From Streptomyces tendae (GTDB lineage Bacteria > Actinomycetota > Actinomycetes > Streptomycetales > Streptomycetaceae): a DNA stretch of 64,000 nucleotides. Numbering within the stretch: position 1 is the first letter of the stretch; each line of letters starts with the position of its first letter. The notes under the pieces were generated by a model that did not search any database, was not told the DNA's origin, and saw only the letters and a list, made by a program, of their open reading frames with translations. The stretch lies in the NCBI RefSeq assembly GCF_014650435.1, contig NZ_BMUY01000001.1, positions 62,001 to 126,000 on the forward strand, in the 5' to 3' direction. Made by a program: the position numbers and the translations under genes. Below, one piece after another: positions 25,719-34,439 of this stretch.

Positions 25719-26972
25719 GTGACAGCCCGTCCGCAGGACTGGTCACCGATGTACGACTCCGATCCGGTGCCCGGCGACCCGTATGAGGTGGCGCGGCTCG
25801 GCAAGGAGCTGCGCGGCATGGCAGACGAGATCGACAAGCAGGCGCGGAACATCAAGGCGCTGGCGTCGGTCGACGGCTGGGACAGCGACGCCGGCCGGGC
25901 GTTCCACGAGATCGCAGGCGACACATCGAGTCGCCTCAAGGACGCCTACGACCGCTACGACGAAGCCGCGATCGCCATGGGCACCAAGGTCCGGGAAGGA
26001 GGTGGAGAGTCGTCCGAGTACGCCAGCGAACTGCACCGGGCCCAGCAGTTGGCGGACAAGGGACTTCAGGAGTATCGGGACGCCGAGGTCGACTACAAGG
26101 CGGCCAACAAGATCCTGGACCCGCTCAATGGGAAAGTGCTGACGGGCGACGACGCGGTGCAGCACAGCAAGCAGCAGAAGAAGAGCGACGACGCCGCGCA
26201 GCTCATGCTCGAAGGCGAAAAAAAGATCATGAGGGCGAAGGCCATCCGGGACGATGCGGCGCGCCATGCCGCCCGGAAGATCAAGAACGTGATCCACCAT
26301 GACGGGGTCAAGGACCCCGGAGGCTTCATGAACTGGATCGCGGATCACGCTGACTTGTTTTCCGCCGTGGGGACGTTCTTGGCCGTGGCGGCTTTGGTGG
26401 CTGCGGTTGTTCTTTCCGGCGGTACCCTCGCGGTGTTCCTCGTCGTTGCAGCCGGAGTGATGAGTGCCACCGCGCTGTCAGGGCGCCTTTATGACTACTT
26501 CGCTCGAGGTGGAAAGCTCGACCTGCTCAAGATGGGCCTCGACGTCCTGGGGATCATTCCCGGACTCGGGGCGATCAAGGGCCTCACGGCGGCGGCAAAG
26601 GGAGCACGCCTGCTCGCTGCGAGGAACGCCATCTGGTCCGGATTCACCAACGGGTTCGCGGTGAAGAACTTCAACAAGGGAGTCGTCTGGGCCTCGAAGT
26701 TCTTGAAGAGCAAGGACATCACCAAGATCAAGCTGCCGCCGGGTGGATTCAGCCCGGAAGTCCTTACCCGTTACATCAAGGGTGGATCGTTGGTCAACTT
26801 GGGCGTACACAGCGTGGTGAAGTTGAAGAACCGGTTCGAAGAACTCGGTGACTCGTCCAACGAGGGCAGGACACCGAACCAAGGACCCCGGCCCACACCG
26901 TCGCCATCGCCGCAGCCAAGCCCGAAACCGCGGTCGACGGCATTCCATTCCGCACTCGCCCCCACTGGGTAA
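25719..26972 (+). CDS. Large putative type VII secretion substrate
   Basis: The 417-residue protein has an N-terminal ~200-residue helical region with VDGWDSDAGRAFHEIAG (about 45-61), like the WXG turn of LXG/PPE-type substrates. Long charged helices follow. The middle (about 205-255) is strongly hydrophobic, LFSAVGTFLAVAALVAAVVL and onward, then GLDVLGIIPGLGAIKGL. The tail is Pro/Ser-rich (PTPSPSPQPSPKP). No enzymatic domain is recognised. GTG 25719 follows AAGGAG. It resembles the protein at 32055 in layout, and both are followed by small membrane and unknown genes. It could be a pore-forming effector or a structural partner. Confidence 0.7.
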   Translation: MTARPQDWSPMYDSDPVPGDPYEVARLGKELRGMADEIDKQARNIKALASVDGWDSDAGRAFHEIAGDTSSRLKDAYDRYDEAAIAMGTKVREGGGESSEYASELHRAQQLADKGLQEYRDAEVDYKAANKILDPLNGKVLTGDDAVQHSKQQKKSDDAAQLMLEGEKKIMRAKAIRDDAARHAARKIKNVIHHDGVKDPGGFMNWIADHADLFSAVGTFLAVAALVAAVVLSGGTLAVFLVVAAGVMSATALSGRLYDYFARGGKLDLLKMGLDVLGIIPGLGAIKGLTAAAKGARLLAARNAIWSGFTNGFAVKNFNKGVVWASKFLKSKDITKIKLPPGGFSPEVLTRYIKGGSLVNLGVHSVVKLKNRFEELGDSSNEGRTPNQGPRPTPSPSPQPSPKPRSTAFHSALAPTG

Positions 26973-26984
26973 GGAGATGACCCT

Positions 26985-27557
26985 GTGAGCGACTACCACG
27001 CCATGGAGCCCGGAACGTTCGTCGACGACCAGGGTGCCGTCCACACCATGGTGCCGTCGTCGGTCGTGGCCGCCGTTCCGGAAGCCAAGGCCGCCGCCGA
27101 GCGTTTCGGGCAAGAGGTGCGCTTCGACTTCCTTGACGACAGGGCCGTGCACTGGATGCTCTTCCAGCGGCGTGAGGACACGGAGAAGGGGAGCCTTCTT
27201 GGGTGTCTGCTCGCCCTGCCACTGTTTGTCTTCGGTGTGGGGGCCTGGCCTTTCTGGGATCTCGTCGCATCCCAGAAGCCGCGCCAGTTCCAGATCGCCT
27301 TCATCGCCGTGGACGCCGTCATCGTCTGCGCCGCAATTGTCGCCATCGTCCTGGTCCGGCGGCGCAGCCTCCTCGACCCGGTCGTGCGCAATGTGCGGTG
27401 CCGCGCCCGTCTGTACCGAAAGATCGTCGGCATGGCCCGCAAAGGTGGGGCCGAAATTCCGAGCATGTACCCCTATTACGGTATGTACGCCACCTCGCGG
27501 AAGTTCTTCCCCGAAGCGCCGGAACGCCCCATACCTGAGAGGGAAGAGTCCCCGTGA
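26985..27557 (+). CDS. Two-helix membrane protein of the type VII island
   Basis: The 190-residue protein has two adjacent membrane helices (about 70-88 and 103-125) flanked by soluble arms. GTG 26985 is preceded by AAGGAGATGA. The C-terminal arm reads YPYYGMYATSRKFFPEAPER. The genes at 30701 and 33508 encode proteins with the same plan (soluble arm, short linker, two helices, basic tail) but only weak sequence likeness. Its stop overlaps the next start in GTGA, so the two are coupled. Function unknown; a membrane partner or immunity protein of the large substrate is possible. Confidence 0.65.
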   Translation: MSDYHAMEPGTFVDDQGAVHTMVPSSVVAAVPEAKAAAERFGQEVRFDFLDDRAVHWMLFQRREDTEKGSLLGCLLALPLFVFGVGAWPFWDLVASQKPRQFQIAFIAVDAVIVCAAIVAIVLVRRRSLLDPVVRNVRCRARLYRKIVGMARKGGAEIPSMYPYYGMYATSRKFFPEAPERPIPEREESP

Positions 27558-28252
27558 CGAGCCAGCCCGAACTCGCCGAGTTGATACCCACCCACCCTGC
27601 CCCGCCCGTGCTCCGCGCAGACGATATCCAGGTGCGGTGGGTGATGCCGGAGATCTTCCACGACATCCCGATCCAGGAGACGGACGACGACGAGGCGGTC
27701 CGCCTGCTGGGCGAACTCGTGGAGAAGGCCCTTCCGGGGGCCGGGCAAGAGGCTCAGACGGCACTCGCAGTCACGTGTGCGCTGGGCGTCGACGACCTGC
27801 TGGCGGCGGGCGCCCAGTACGCCGGTCTCTGCGTCACGGCGGTCGACGACACCCCCTGCACCGCGACGGTGTACGCCGCCCTGGTGGACAGTCCGGAAGA
27901 CTCGGACGTGGCCGATGCGGTGAAGGCGATCGCCGCGGACCTTCGCAAGTCCGGCGACGCGGAGGTCTCCGAGATCGAGCTGCCGTGTGGATCAGCCGTG
28001 TCGTATATCGGCAGCCGCGAGGACAAGCTGGTCGCTGAACTTACGGCCTCGGGCGAGGAGCTCACCTTCCCGAACTGGTACATACGGGTCTACGTGCCGC
28101 TTCCGAACGGCACCTCTCTCATGATGGAGATGTCGACGCCCACCATGGCGGGGTGGGACGTGTTTTCGACCATGTTCGGCAACACCGTCAGCAGCATCCG
28201 CTTGTTCCGCGCCGACGGAACGCCGCTCATCACCTCCGCGGCGGCAACGTGA
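27554..28252 (+). CDS. Unknown protein with Mog1/PsbP-like C-terminal pattern
   Basis: The 232-residue soluble protein starts at GTG 27554 in the stop of the membrane gene and ends in a GTGA overlap with the next gene. Late sequence IRVYVPLPNGTSLMMEMSTP then a helix and SSIRLFRADG fits the last strand and helix of Mog1/PsbP/DUF1795 domains such as mycobacterial LpqN. A similar ending is seen in the proteins at 24152, 28249 and 31297. In other secretion systems DUF1795 proteins act as effector chaperones, so that role is a reasonable guess here. Confidence 0.6.
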   Translation: MTSQPELAELIPTHPAPPVLRADDIQVRWVMPEIFHDIPIQETDDDEAVRLLGELVEKALPGAGQEAQTALAVTCALGVDDLLAAGAQYAGLCVTAVDDTPCTATVYAALVDSPEDSDVADAVKAIAADLRKSGDAEVSEIELPCGSAVSYIGSREDKLVAELTASGEELTFPNWYIRVYVPLPNGTSLMMEMSTPTMAGWDVFSTMFGNTVSSIRLFRADGTPLITSAAAT

Positions 28253-28833
28253 CCGGGCCCGTACCTGACGCCCCGCCCTCGGACTACCGCATCCTCGTAC
28301 CCCGCGACTGGTTTCGTGTCGACCTCACGCAGGAGCGCTGGCGCGGTCAGTTGAAGACTTACGTGGACAAGGAGTTCGCCGGGAGCGGGACTTCCGGGGA
28401 CGTCCCCCGCAGCGTCTGGACCATCCTCCGCAACACGGCCGAGAACGGCCTGGCCCGCGGTGCGCTGGAATTCTTCCTCCGCACGGAATCGTCCGAGGGC
28501 ACGGCGATCGCACCGGCCTCCCTTCTGATCTCCTGGCCACCGATGCCTCGCGGAGTTGCGCCGACGGCCGAGGCATTCGCCGAGGCGTTGAGCGAGCGCA
28601 GAAGCTCGGATCGCGACGCCGAGGCCGACGTGGGCGTCGTCGACATGCCGGCCGGGCCTACGGTGCGAGTCCGCACGGCGACGACGCTGGATCACCATGT
28701 TCGGATGCCGGGTGATGCGGGCTACCTGCACCTGGCTTTTTCGATGCCGCTCAGCGGTACCGAGGGACCCATGGGCGATCTTTGTGACGCCATGGCCGAA
28801 TCCCTGCGCTGGGTTCCGGGGCGGTCACTGTAA
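28249..28833 (+). CDS. Unknown protein related to the 27554 family
   Basis: The 194-residue protein starts at GTG 28249, overlapping the previous stop. It opens PDAPPSDYRILVPRDWFRVDL, a beta-rich opening typical of LpqN/DUF1795-type domains, and ends GYLHLAFSMPLSGTEG...MAESLRWVP, the matching last strand and helix. No signal peptide or membrane helix is seen. It closes the plus-strand type VII series and converges on the secreted-protein gene at 28874. Function unknown. Confidence 0.62.
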   Translation: MTGPVPDAPPSDYRILVPRDWFRVDLTQERWRGQLKTYVDKEFAGSGTSGDVPRSVWTILRNTAENGLARGALEFFLRTESSEGTAIAPASLLISWPPMPRGVAPTAEAFAEALSERRSSDRDAEADVGVVDMPAGPTVRVRTATTLDHHVRMPGDAGYLHLAFSMPLSGTEGPMGDLCDAMAESLRWVPGRSL

Positions 28834-28873
28834 CCACAAGGACCCTTCTCTCCTACACGGCGAACCCGCCCCA

Positions 28874-29962
28874 TCAGCGGTTGACCGCCTGGATTTCCTG
28901 GACCGTGACGGCCTGGGCGTTCTCGAAGGTGCCGTCGGGCAGGTCGCCGCCCGCGCCGCCGGTGCCGGTCCAGGCGATCTCCCAGGTGATGGTGGCCTGG
29001 AGGTCGAAGGTGCCGTCTCCGGAGGAGCGGAGGTACTTGATGCCGCAGGGCGGAGTCCGGTCGGCCTTGCCCTGGGCGTAGGGCTCGCCGATCGAGCCGT
29101 CGACGTTGATCGTGCACTCGCCTGAGGCGGGGTACGTCTCGGCATCCGGGGTGCCCGGCTCCAGCTTGAGCGATACCGGCTTCGCGGTGGTCGTGGCCGT
29201 GAGGGCGAAGCCGGGGGCGTCGATGGCCGCCGTGGCCTGGACCTCGTGGAAGTCGGCCTTGTCGAGCCAGGCCCAGGTCGGCAGGTTCACCTTCGTGGTC
29301 ACGGCGGGGGCGAGGGTGACCTCGGTGCCGGGCAGCTCCATGTGCTGGTACGCGAGGGCGGCGAGTATCTCCGGCGTGATGGCCTCCTCGTACTGGGGCG
29401 GCGGGGCCTCGCCGTTGTCGACCCAGAACGGGAGGTCGGTGCACGAGTTGCGCTTCAGATAGTCGGGCTCGTTCGGATTCTCGACGCCGGCCCAGAACAT
29501 CCCCTCGCCGTCCTTGGCGACGTTGTAGTCCTTGTAACCGGGGGTGTCCGTCCAGCCGTACTCGTCCTCGTAGTGCGCCTTCGTCTGGCCGATCGCCGCG
29601 GCGGGGGTCCCGGTCATGCCGGGCGCGCTCGCGGCCTCCTCTATCTCGGCGGACATCTTCTTCTTGAAGTCCTTGGCGCCGAGGTAGGGGGCGTACCAGC
29701 AGGGCGGGGGAGTCCAATCGACGTCGGCGGACGTCACGTTTCCGGTGCCGCCGTTCGGGGCGACGGAACCGGAGTACGTGATGCGTGCGGCTGCGTAGAT
29801 GCCGGTCTTGTCGCCGCCGCCGGACTGTTCGGTGTCGGCGCCCTGGCCGTTGCTCGGCTGCTCTCCCGCGTACGCAGGATCCGCGAGGGAGGTGCCCAGG
29901 GCCAACGTCAGAGCAGCCAGGCCGGTGATGAGGGCCGTGCGCCGTGACGTCGTCACTGACAT
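28874..29962 (-). CDS. Secreted protein of unknown family, copy A
   Basis: The 362-residue protein has a signal peptide (MSVTTSRRTALITGLAAL..., cut near AYA-G at about 33). Four cysteines stand in conserved settings: PPPCWYAPY, NSCTDLPFW, SGECTINVDG and TPPCGIKYLR, suggesting two disulfides. Other shared blocks are GYKDYNV and NLPTWAWLDK, and the protein ends VTVQEIQAVNR. It is a clear paralog of the gene at 46115. ATG 29962 overlaps the stop of the lipoprotein gene by 10 bp. I do not recognise a catalytic family; it may work outside the membrane with its lipoprotein partner. Confidence 0.75.
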   Translation of the reverse strand: MSVTTSRRTALITGLAALTLALGTSLADPAYAGEQPSNGQGADTEQSGGGDKTGIYAAARITYSGSVAPNGGTGNVTSADVDWTPPPCWYAPYLGAKDFKKKMSAEIEEAASAPGMTGTPAAAIGQTKAHYEDEYGWTDTPGYKDYNVAKDGEGMFWAGVENPNEPDYLKRNSCTDLPFWVDNGEAPPPQYEEAITPEILAALAYQHMELPGTEVTLAPAVTTKVNLPTWAWLDKADFHEVQATAAIDAPGFALTATTTAKPVSLKLEPGTPDAETYPASGECTINVDGSIGEPYAQGKADRTPPCGIKYLRSSGDGTFDLQATITWEIAWTGTGGAGGDLPDGTFENAQAVTVQEIQAVNR

Positions 29963-30624
29963 TTCGCCGCCTTCGTTTCGACGAACACCTTGGACGCCTG
30001 CCACATCCCGTCCCCCGTCGGGTACTTGGACATGACGATCTTGAAGTAGTCGAAGTCCGTGATGCTGGGTGTGCCCTTCAGGACTTTCCCGGTCTTGACC
30101 TCTTTGGAGTAGAACTTGCTCGAGTCCACGCAGAACGCGACTTCCACCGAGTTGCCGTTGGGGGCGGACCGAGTGGTGGCCTGGTAGTGGCGGCGGGTGC
30201 CGGTCGACGTCCAGTCGCCTTCGAGTCGGGCGTCGATCTGCGTGCGCGCGTACTTCAGCCCGTCCCCGGTGGCGTAGGTGGCCAAGGAGGCGTCCTTGGT
30301 CGTGCGCTTGTCGACGCCCCGGTAGATGGCGCGAACGTAGTTTGCCGCGTCGTCCATCGCGGCCGCTTCGTTCTTGTCCTTCGGCTTGTCCCAGTCGAAG
30401 ACCAGGTTCATGTCCTTGGGGAGGGACAGGTCCACGCCGTCCGGCTTGTCCTCCGCCGGTGCCGCCGAAGACTCGGCTGTCGCGCTCGGGGTCACAGACC
30501 CCTGGTCCGCTCCCGCGATCTTGTCGTTGTCGCTGGACTTGTCGTCCCCGCCTCCGCAGGCCGTCAGCAGCAAGGCGGCTGAGGCGGCGAGCGCGGCAGC
30601 AACGGGCAAAGAGCGGCGCTTCAC
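29953..30624 (-). CDS. Lipoprotein of unknown family, copy A
   Basis: The 223-residue protein starts at GTG 30624 behind GGGGAG. The lipobox is LLLTAC (cysteine about 23), followed by an acidic, Ser-rich linker. The folded part has LVFDWDKP, DDAANYVRAIY, FCVDSSK and VKTGKVLKG, all repeated in the paralog at 47218. The size and helix-first layout could be an NTF2-like fold, but this is not certain. It is translated just before the secreted protein, with overlapping ends, so the two probably act together at the outer face of the membrane. Confidence 0.78.
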   Translation of the reverse strand: MKRRSLPVAAALAASAALLLTACGGGDDKSSDNDKIAGADQGSVTPSATAESSAAPAEDKPDGVDLSLPKDMNLVFDWDKPKDKNEAAAMDDAANYVRAIYRGVDKRTTKDASLATYATGDGLKYARTQIDARLEGDWTSTGTRRHYQATTRSAPNGNSVEVAFCVDSSKFYSKEVKTGKVLKGTPSITDFDYFKIVMSKYPTGDGMWQASKVFVETKAAKCQ

Positions 30625-30700
30625 AGTGGACTCCCCGTGAGACAGAAGTGCGGTCGAGGCTACTGACCGTATCTGCGTGCTTCCCGATTTCGCCAGAGCG

Positions 30701-31303
30701 CTAGGCAAGTGACGGATTCGAGGGCCAGTCGACCCCGGAGTCCCGGAGCACGCGACTGTATTTCCTGTACCGGTGCCGTGCGATGGCGAGGCCCGTCAGC
30801 CACAGGGCGGCGAAGAACAGCCAGACGGCGCCGCACACCAGCAGCGACTGGGCGCTGAAACCGGTCTGGGACAGGGGAATGAGCATGGCCACCAGCAGGA
30901 CCAGGAGGGCGGTCAGTCCCCGGCGTCGGTGGGTGCGGCTGTAGTCGACCATGATGCGGGCGTGCAGGAGATCGACCTCGTGCCGCACCTCGGGCAGTGG
31001 CCGCAGGCGGCGGCCCCCGGGGCGCATGCCGGGCAGCGGCCCGCCGTCCGGCGCAGCGGGGTAGTGCTGTGCGCTCCACGCCGCCCGCTCCGGCGCGTCC
31101 GGCAGTCGGCGGAAGGCGAAGTACGGGTTCGGGCTCCCCTTGGGGGAGAGCGGGGAGAGCCCGTCGTACCGGTATCCGTACTGCTCGGCGATGTAGGCGA
31201 AGGCCGCGAATCTGCGCCACGACCATTGGAGATTGCGCGTTTCATACCGCTCCCGGCTCCGCGCACTCTCCCGGAGCAGCGCTCTGAGCTGAGCTTTCAG
31301 CAT
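30701..31303 (-). CDS. Two-helix membrane protein of the type VII island
   Basis: The 200-residue protein opens MLKAQLRALLRESAR and has FAAFAYIAEQYGYRYDGLS (about 33-51), PLPGMRPGGRRLRPLPEVR (about 90-108), then two membrane helices (about 127-165) and a basic tail ending VDWPSNPSLA. The gene at 33508 encodes a close relative with FAAFAYVAASFGYRY and PLPGMRPG. ATG 31303 overlaps the previous stop (ATGCTGA). It ends the minus-strand module of large substrate, unknown protein and membrane protein. Function unknown. Confidence 0.7.
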   Translation of the reverse strand: MLKAQLRALLRESARSRERYETRNLQWSWRRFAAFAYIAEQYGYRYDGLSPLSPKGSPNPYFAFRRLPDAPERAAWSAQHYPAAPDGGPLPGMRPGGRRLRPLPEVRHEVDLLHARIMVDYSRTHRRRGLTALLVLLVAMLIPLSQTGFSAQSLLVCGAVWLFFAALWLTGLAIARHRYRKYSRVLRDSGVDWPSNPSLA

Positions 31304-32058
31304 CCATGCCGTCCCGGGGCAGGGTCGGCGTCCCCGTGTGGCTCGCCGAACCTGAGCGTGCGGCCGATGTGGGCGAGGCGCGCGCTGTAGGAGTCGAGCA
31401 GGAAGACGGACGGTGTGGAGATGGTGACGTACACGCAGTAGCTGTGGGGTGCCGGGACGATCAACTGCAGGGCCGCCATCGGAAGGGGTGGTACGGCGAT
31501 CCCGGCCTCGATGGGGGGAAGTCGCAGCGTGCGCAGGGACGTCGACATGACGCCCGGCCCGCACGGAAGCTTCGTGGCGAGCACCATGTCCTGGGGACCC
31601 TGCAGCCCCTCTCCCAGAGGGAAGGCGATCTCTTCCAGGCGGTCTTCGACGACGTTTGCGAAGAACTTCTTGGCGGTCGCCTGGTAGATGCCCTCGGCGG
31701 TGAAAAGTCGTCGGGCGGGGCTGTGCCCACTCGGGCGGACGGTGACCGCGAGCAGGCCCATGGACAGGCGTTCTCCCCCGTCCACCTCCTCCGTGCCGAC
31801 GCACATGGCGGTGAGGAGCACGTTCTCCCTGGCGCTCAGCAGCGGCAACTGGCGGCGCAGGCCCTCGCTGGCGGCGTCCCGTGCCTCCGCGTCCGCTCCC
31901 GGCAGCAGTTCCGCCATGGCCTCGCGCCAGCCGTCGGACTCCGTCGGTTCCGGAAGCCGGACGAATTCGTCCGGAACGTCGTGGTGGAAGGCGTAGTGAA
32001 AGGGCGCGGTCGTGCTGCGCTCGATGTCACCGGTCGGGCCGTGGGACACGGCGCTCAT
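31297..32058 (-). CDS. Unknown soluble protein of the type VII island
   Basis: The 253-residue protein starts at ATG 32058, overlapping the large substrate's stop (ATGA), and ends in an ATGCTGA overlap with the membrane gene. It has no signal peptide. The late part (AALQLIVPAPHSYCVYVTIS, then a helix with IGRTLRF) follows the strand-helix-R pattern of the proteins at 27554 and 28249, so it may share a Mog1/PsbP-like domain. Its place directly after the substrate gene fits a chaperone or adaptor, which is inference. Confidence 0.6.
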   Translation of the reverse strand: MSAVSHGPTGDIERSTTAPFHYAFHHDVPDEFVRLPEPTESDGWREAMAELLPGADAEARDAASEGLRRQLPLLSARENVLLTAMCVGTEEVDGGERLSMGLLAVTVRPSGHSPARRLFTAEGIYQATAKKFFANVVEDRLEEIAFPLGEGLQGPQDMVLATKLPCGPGVMSTSLRTLRLPPIEAGIAVPPLPMAALQLIVPAPHSYCVYVTISTPSVFLLDSYSARLAHIGRTLRFGEPHGDADPAPGRHGC

Positions 32059-33404
32059 GCGGCCGTACCCATCTGCGAGGGATCGAGGTGCTTGGTGAAG
32101 GTACCGCCCGACGAGGTGAGGGCGGTCTGCGTGTCGAAGGTGGGGGACGTCGGTCCGGGTGCCATGACCTCGCCGTCGTCGGTGGCGCCGAAGTAGTCCA
32201 TGAACGGTCCGACGACCGGAATGTCGCCGATCTTGAACTCGCCGTCCGTCCACCGGCCCTGGTCCCAGGTGCCGTTGTGCATGTTGGAGCCGATCGCCAG
32301 CGCGGCACCGGACCACGTCGCCGCCTTGTCGACGGCGGTGCCGGCGGCGACGAACGACCAGCCCTTGCCTGCCATGCCCAGACCCCGTGCGGAGTTGGCG
32401 ACCCCGCTGGGAAGCCCGCGCAGGCCGTTGAGGATGTTGCCGAACCGGACGTTGCCGAGTGCCTTCATGAAGCCGGACGACAGCCGCAGTTCCCGGCCGG
32501 CGTTGACCAGGGCGCGGCCGGACTGGGCGAGCCGGGCGCCGGCCAGGCTGAGACCGCCGGCGAACACACCGACGGCGTCCCATGCGATGGTCTCCCAGGT
32601 CACGTCGGCTCCACCGGCCTTGGCAGCCAGGTGGAAGGCGAGCGCCAGCCCTGCGATGACGAACGCGGCCACTCCGAGGCCGGAGAAGAAGATCGCGAGG
32701 ACACCGACGACCATGGCGATGTCCGCGAGAATGTCACCGATCAGCTTCCAGAAGTTCGGGTCCGTGATGGTGTCCCAGGCGTCCGAGAGCAGGTCGCCCA
32801 CCGCGTCCAGCGCCTCCTCGAACCAGCCTGGCTCGGGAGGCGCGTCGTCCGCGGCACCCTTGACCAGACGCGTGACGTCCGCCGCCGCCTGACCATGCTC
32901 GCTCTGGAGCGAGTGCGCCCGGCTGCGGATGGCGGACAGTTCTCCGCTGGCGGTCTCCAGGGACTTCTTCTTCTCCTTGGAGTCCTTCTCGTGCTTCTTC
33001 TCGTCCGCGTCCGACAGCCCTACGGTGGACGAGGGCAGCGAATCCACCGCGCTCTGCGCGGAGTTGACTTTCCGGGCCGCTTCCGCCGCCTCTTCCTCCA
33101 GCTTCCGTGCCCTGGACTGGAATCCGTCCAGCTGCGTCTCCCAGCTGCCGAGGGCCCGGTGCGCGGCGTCCAGCGACCCCAGAGCCTTCTTCAGGTACGG
33201 GGGAACGGGCGAGTAGGTGTCCTGGAACGCCGTGGCCGCTTTGCCCGCCCAAATGCCGTCCGCGGTTCCCATTTTGCTCAGCTCCGTCTGGGCGGTGTCG
33301 CTGCCGCTGGTGACACGGCCCACCGCCTTCACCAGATCCCGGACGGCCTCAAGATCGCCGGGTGCTGGATCGAACCCCAGATTCGGGTATTTTTCGGAAC
33401 TCAT
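32055..33404 (-). CDS. Large putative type VII secretion substrate
   Basis: The 449-residue protein begins MSSEKYPNLGFDPAPGDLEA, with a WXG-like turn at MGTADGIWAGKAATAF and long charged coiled helices to about 215. A hydrophobic centre follows (about 235-285: IGDILADIAMVVGVLAIFFS and AAFVIAGLALAFHLAA), then glycine-rich helices. The plan matches the 25719 product. ATG 33404 lies behind GGGGAGAAG. No enzyme domain is recognised at the C-terminus. It heads a coupled three-gene unit with 31297 and 30701, which mirrors the 25719-28833 unit on the other strand. Confidence 0.72.
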   Translation of the reverse strand: MSSEKYPNLGFDPAPGDLEAVRDLVKAVGRVTSGSDTAQTELSKMGTADGIWAGKAATAFQDTYSPVPPYLKKALGSLDAAHRALGSWETQLDGFQSRARKLEEEAAEAARKVNSAQSAVDSLPSSTVGLSDADEKKHEKDSKEKKKSLETASGELSAIRSRAHSLQSEHGQAAADVTRLVKGAADDAPPEPGWFEEALDAVGDLLSDAWDTITDPNFWKLIGDILADIAMVVGVLAIFFSGLGVAAFVIAGLALAFHLAAKAGGADVTWETIAWDAVGVFAGGLSLAGARLAQSGRALVNAGRELRLSSGFMKALGNVRFGNILNGLRGLPSGVANSARGLGMAGKGWSFVAAGTAVDKAATWSGAALAIGSNMHNGTWDQGRWTDGEFKIGDIPVVGPFMDYFGATDDGEVMAPGPTSPTFDTQTALTSSGGTFTKHLDPSQMGTAA

Positions 33405-33507
33405 CGGACTTCTCCCCGTGCTTTTGTGCTGGCTGAGCCGGTAAGTTACCAGCGGCGTCCGTATGTCACGATGGGGCGGCCCCGTACGAGCCGAGGAGGA
33501 GGCGGTC

Positions 33508-34104
33508 ATGGACGAACGGCATCTCCTGAACGGGCTGATGAAGGCTGTCGCGGAGGAGGCGCGTGAGTTCACCGTCAGACCGCATTTTCCCGGCCTGAAG
33601 AAATTCGCGGCCTTCGCGTATGTTGCCGCGAGTTTCGGCTATCGCTACGTCGGACACGCTCCCGGAAACGCCGCCCTGAACAATCCCTTCTTCCTGTTTG
33701 TTCGCATGCCTGACGCTCGTGAGCGGACCGCGGCTCTCCAAGCCGTCCGCCGACAGGCTCCCGGCCGGACCCCGCTGCCGGGCATGCGCCCGGGATCTGG
33801 TCTCACTCCGGTCCCGGAGGTACGGCCCCAGGTGGAACTGCTCTACTCGCAGATGGTTGTCGACGCGAGCGGCCGGTACAACCCGCGCGTCCTGAGCAAC
33901 ATCCTCATTCTGCCGGTCGTCATGGCGATCTTCCTCATCTTTCCCGGGTACACGGTGAAGAACGTCCTCGTCGCGGCGGGAATCTGGCTCGTCTTCTTCG
34001 TCCTCTACCTCGTCGGTCTCGGCGTGACGCGGCGGCGAAGGCGCACACATCTCAGCCGTCTATCCGCCGCGGGCGTGGAGTGGCCGCCACGAGTCGAGGT
34101 GTGA
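33508..34104 (+). CDS. Two-helix membrane protein, paralog of the 30701 gene
   Basis: The 198-residue protein starts at ATG 33508 after GAGGAGG. It shares FAAFAYVAASFGYRY, MPDARERTAALQ, PLPGMRPG and a final VEWPP with the product at 30701, and has two membrane helices at about 130-170. It is divergent from the large substrate gene and ends 4 bp from the convergent WXG-like gene, inserted in plus orientation between two minus-strand members of the module. Function unknown. Confidence 0.7.
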   Translation: MDERHLLNGLMKAVAEEAREFTVRPHFPGLKKFAAFAYVAASFGYRYVGHAPGNAALNNPFFLFVRMPDARERTAALQAVRRQAPGRTPLPGMRPGSGLTPVPEVRPQVELLYSQMVVDASGRYNPRVLSNILILPVVMAIFLIFPGYTVKNVLVAAGIWLVFFVLYLVGLGVTRRRRRTHLSRLSAAGVEWPPRVEV

Positions 34105-34108
34105 GCCG

Positions 34109-34414
34109 TTACTTCTCGGACTTCGCTGCGGTCTTCTTCAGCTCGTCGTAGAGCGACTGATCCATTTTGAGGAACTCCTCGGACGCCTTGTTCGCGAACT
34201 TGGAGACACCCTTCGTCAGCTTCGACAACTGTCCGAATCCGTAGTCCCAGGAATCGGCGAAGTCGTCGCATGCCGACTGGAGTTCGGCGTGCCCGACCTG
34301 GCTGGAGTCGGCCCGCTTCATCTCCTGCGACGCCTCCTTCATGCGGCCGCCGCTGTTCTCCAGCGTTTTCGCCATCTCCTTGACGTCGTCGGAGAAGAAT
34401 TTCAGGAACGACAT
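34109..34414 (-). CDS. WXG100-like small helical protein
   Basis: The 101-residue protein has a helical hairpin with ADSWDYGFGQL at the turn (about 52-62), the nearest thing in the island to a classical tryptophan-glycine turn. The end KMDQSLYDELKKTAAK may supply a C-terminal secretion signal. ATG 34414 has only a weak upstream site. It begins 25 bp downstream of the operon relic, which could now provide its promoter. A secretion partner for the 33404 substrate is likely. Confidence 0.75.
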   Translation of the reverse strand: MSFLKFFSDDVKEMAKTLENSGGRMKEASQEMKRADSSQVGHAELQSACDDFADSWDYGFGQLSKLTKGVSKFANKASEEFLKMDQSLYDELKKTAAKSEK

Positions 34415-34439
34415 GTGTGCCTGCTCTGTGGGGTGGTGG

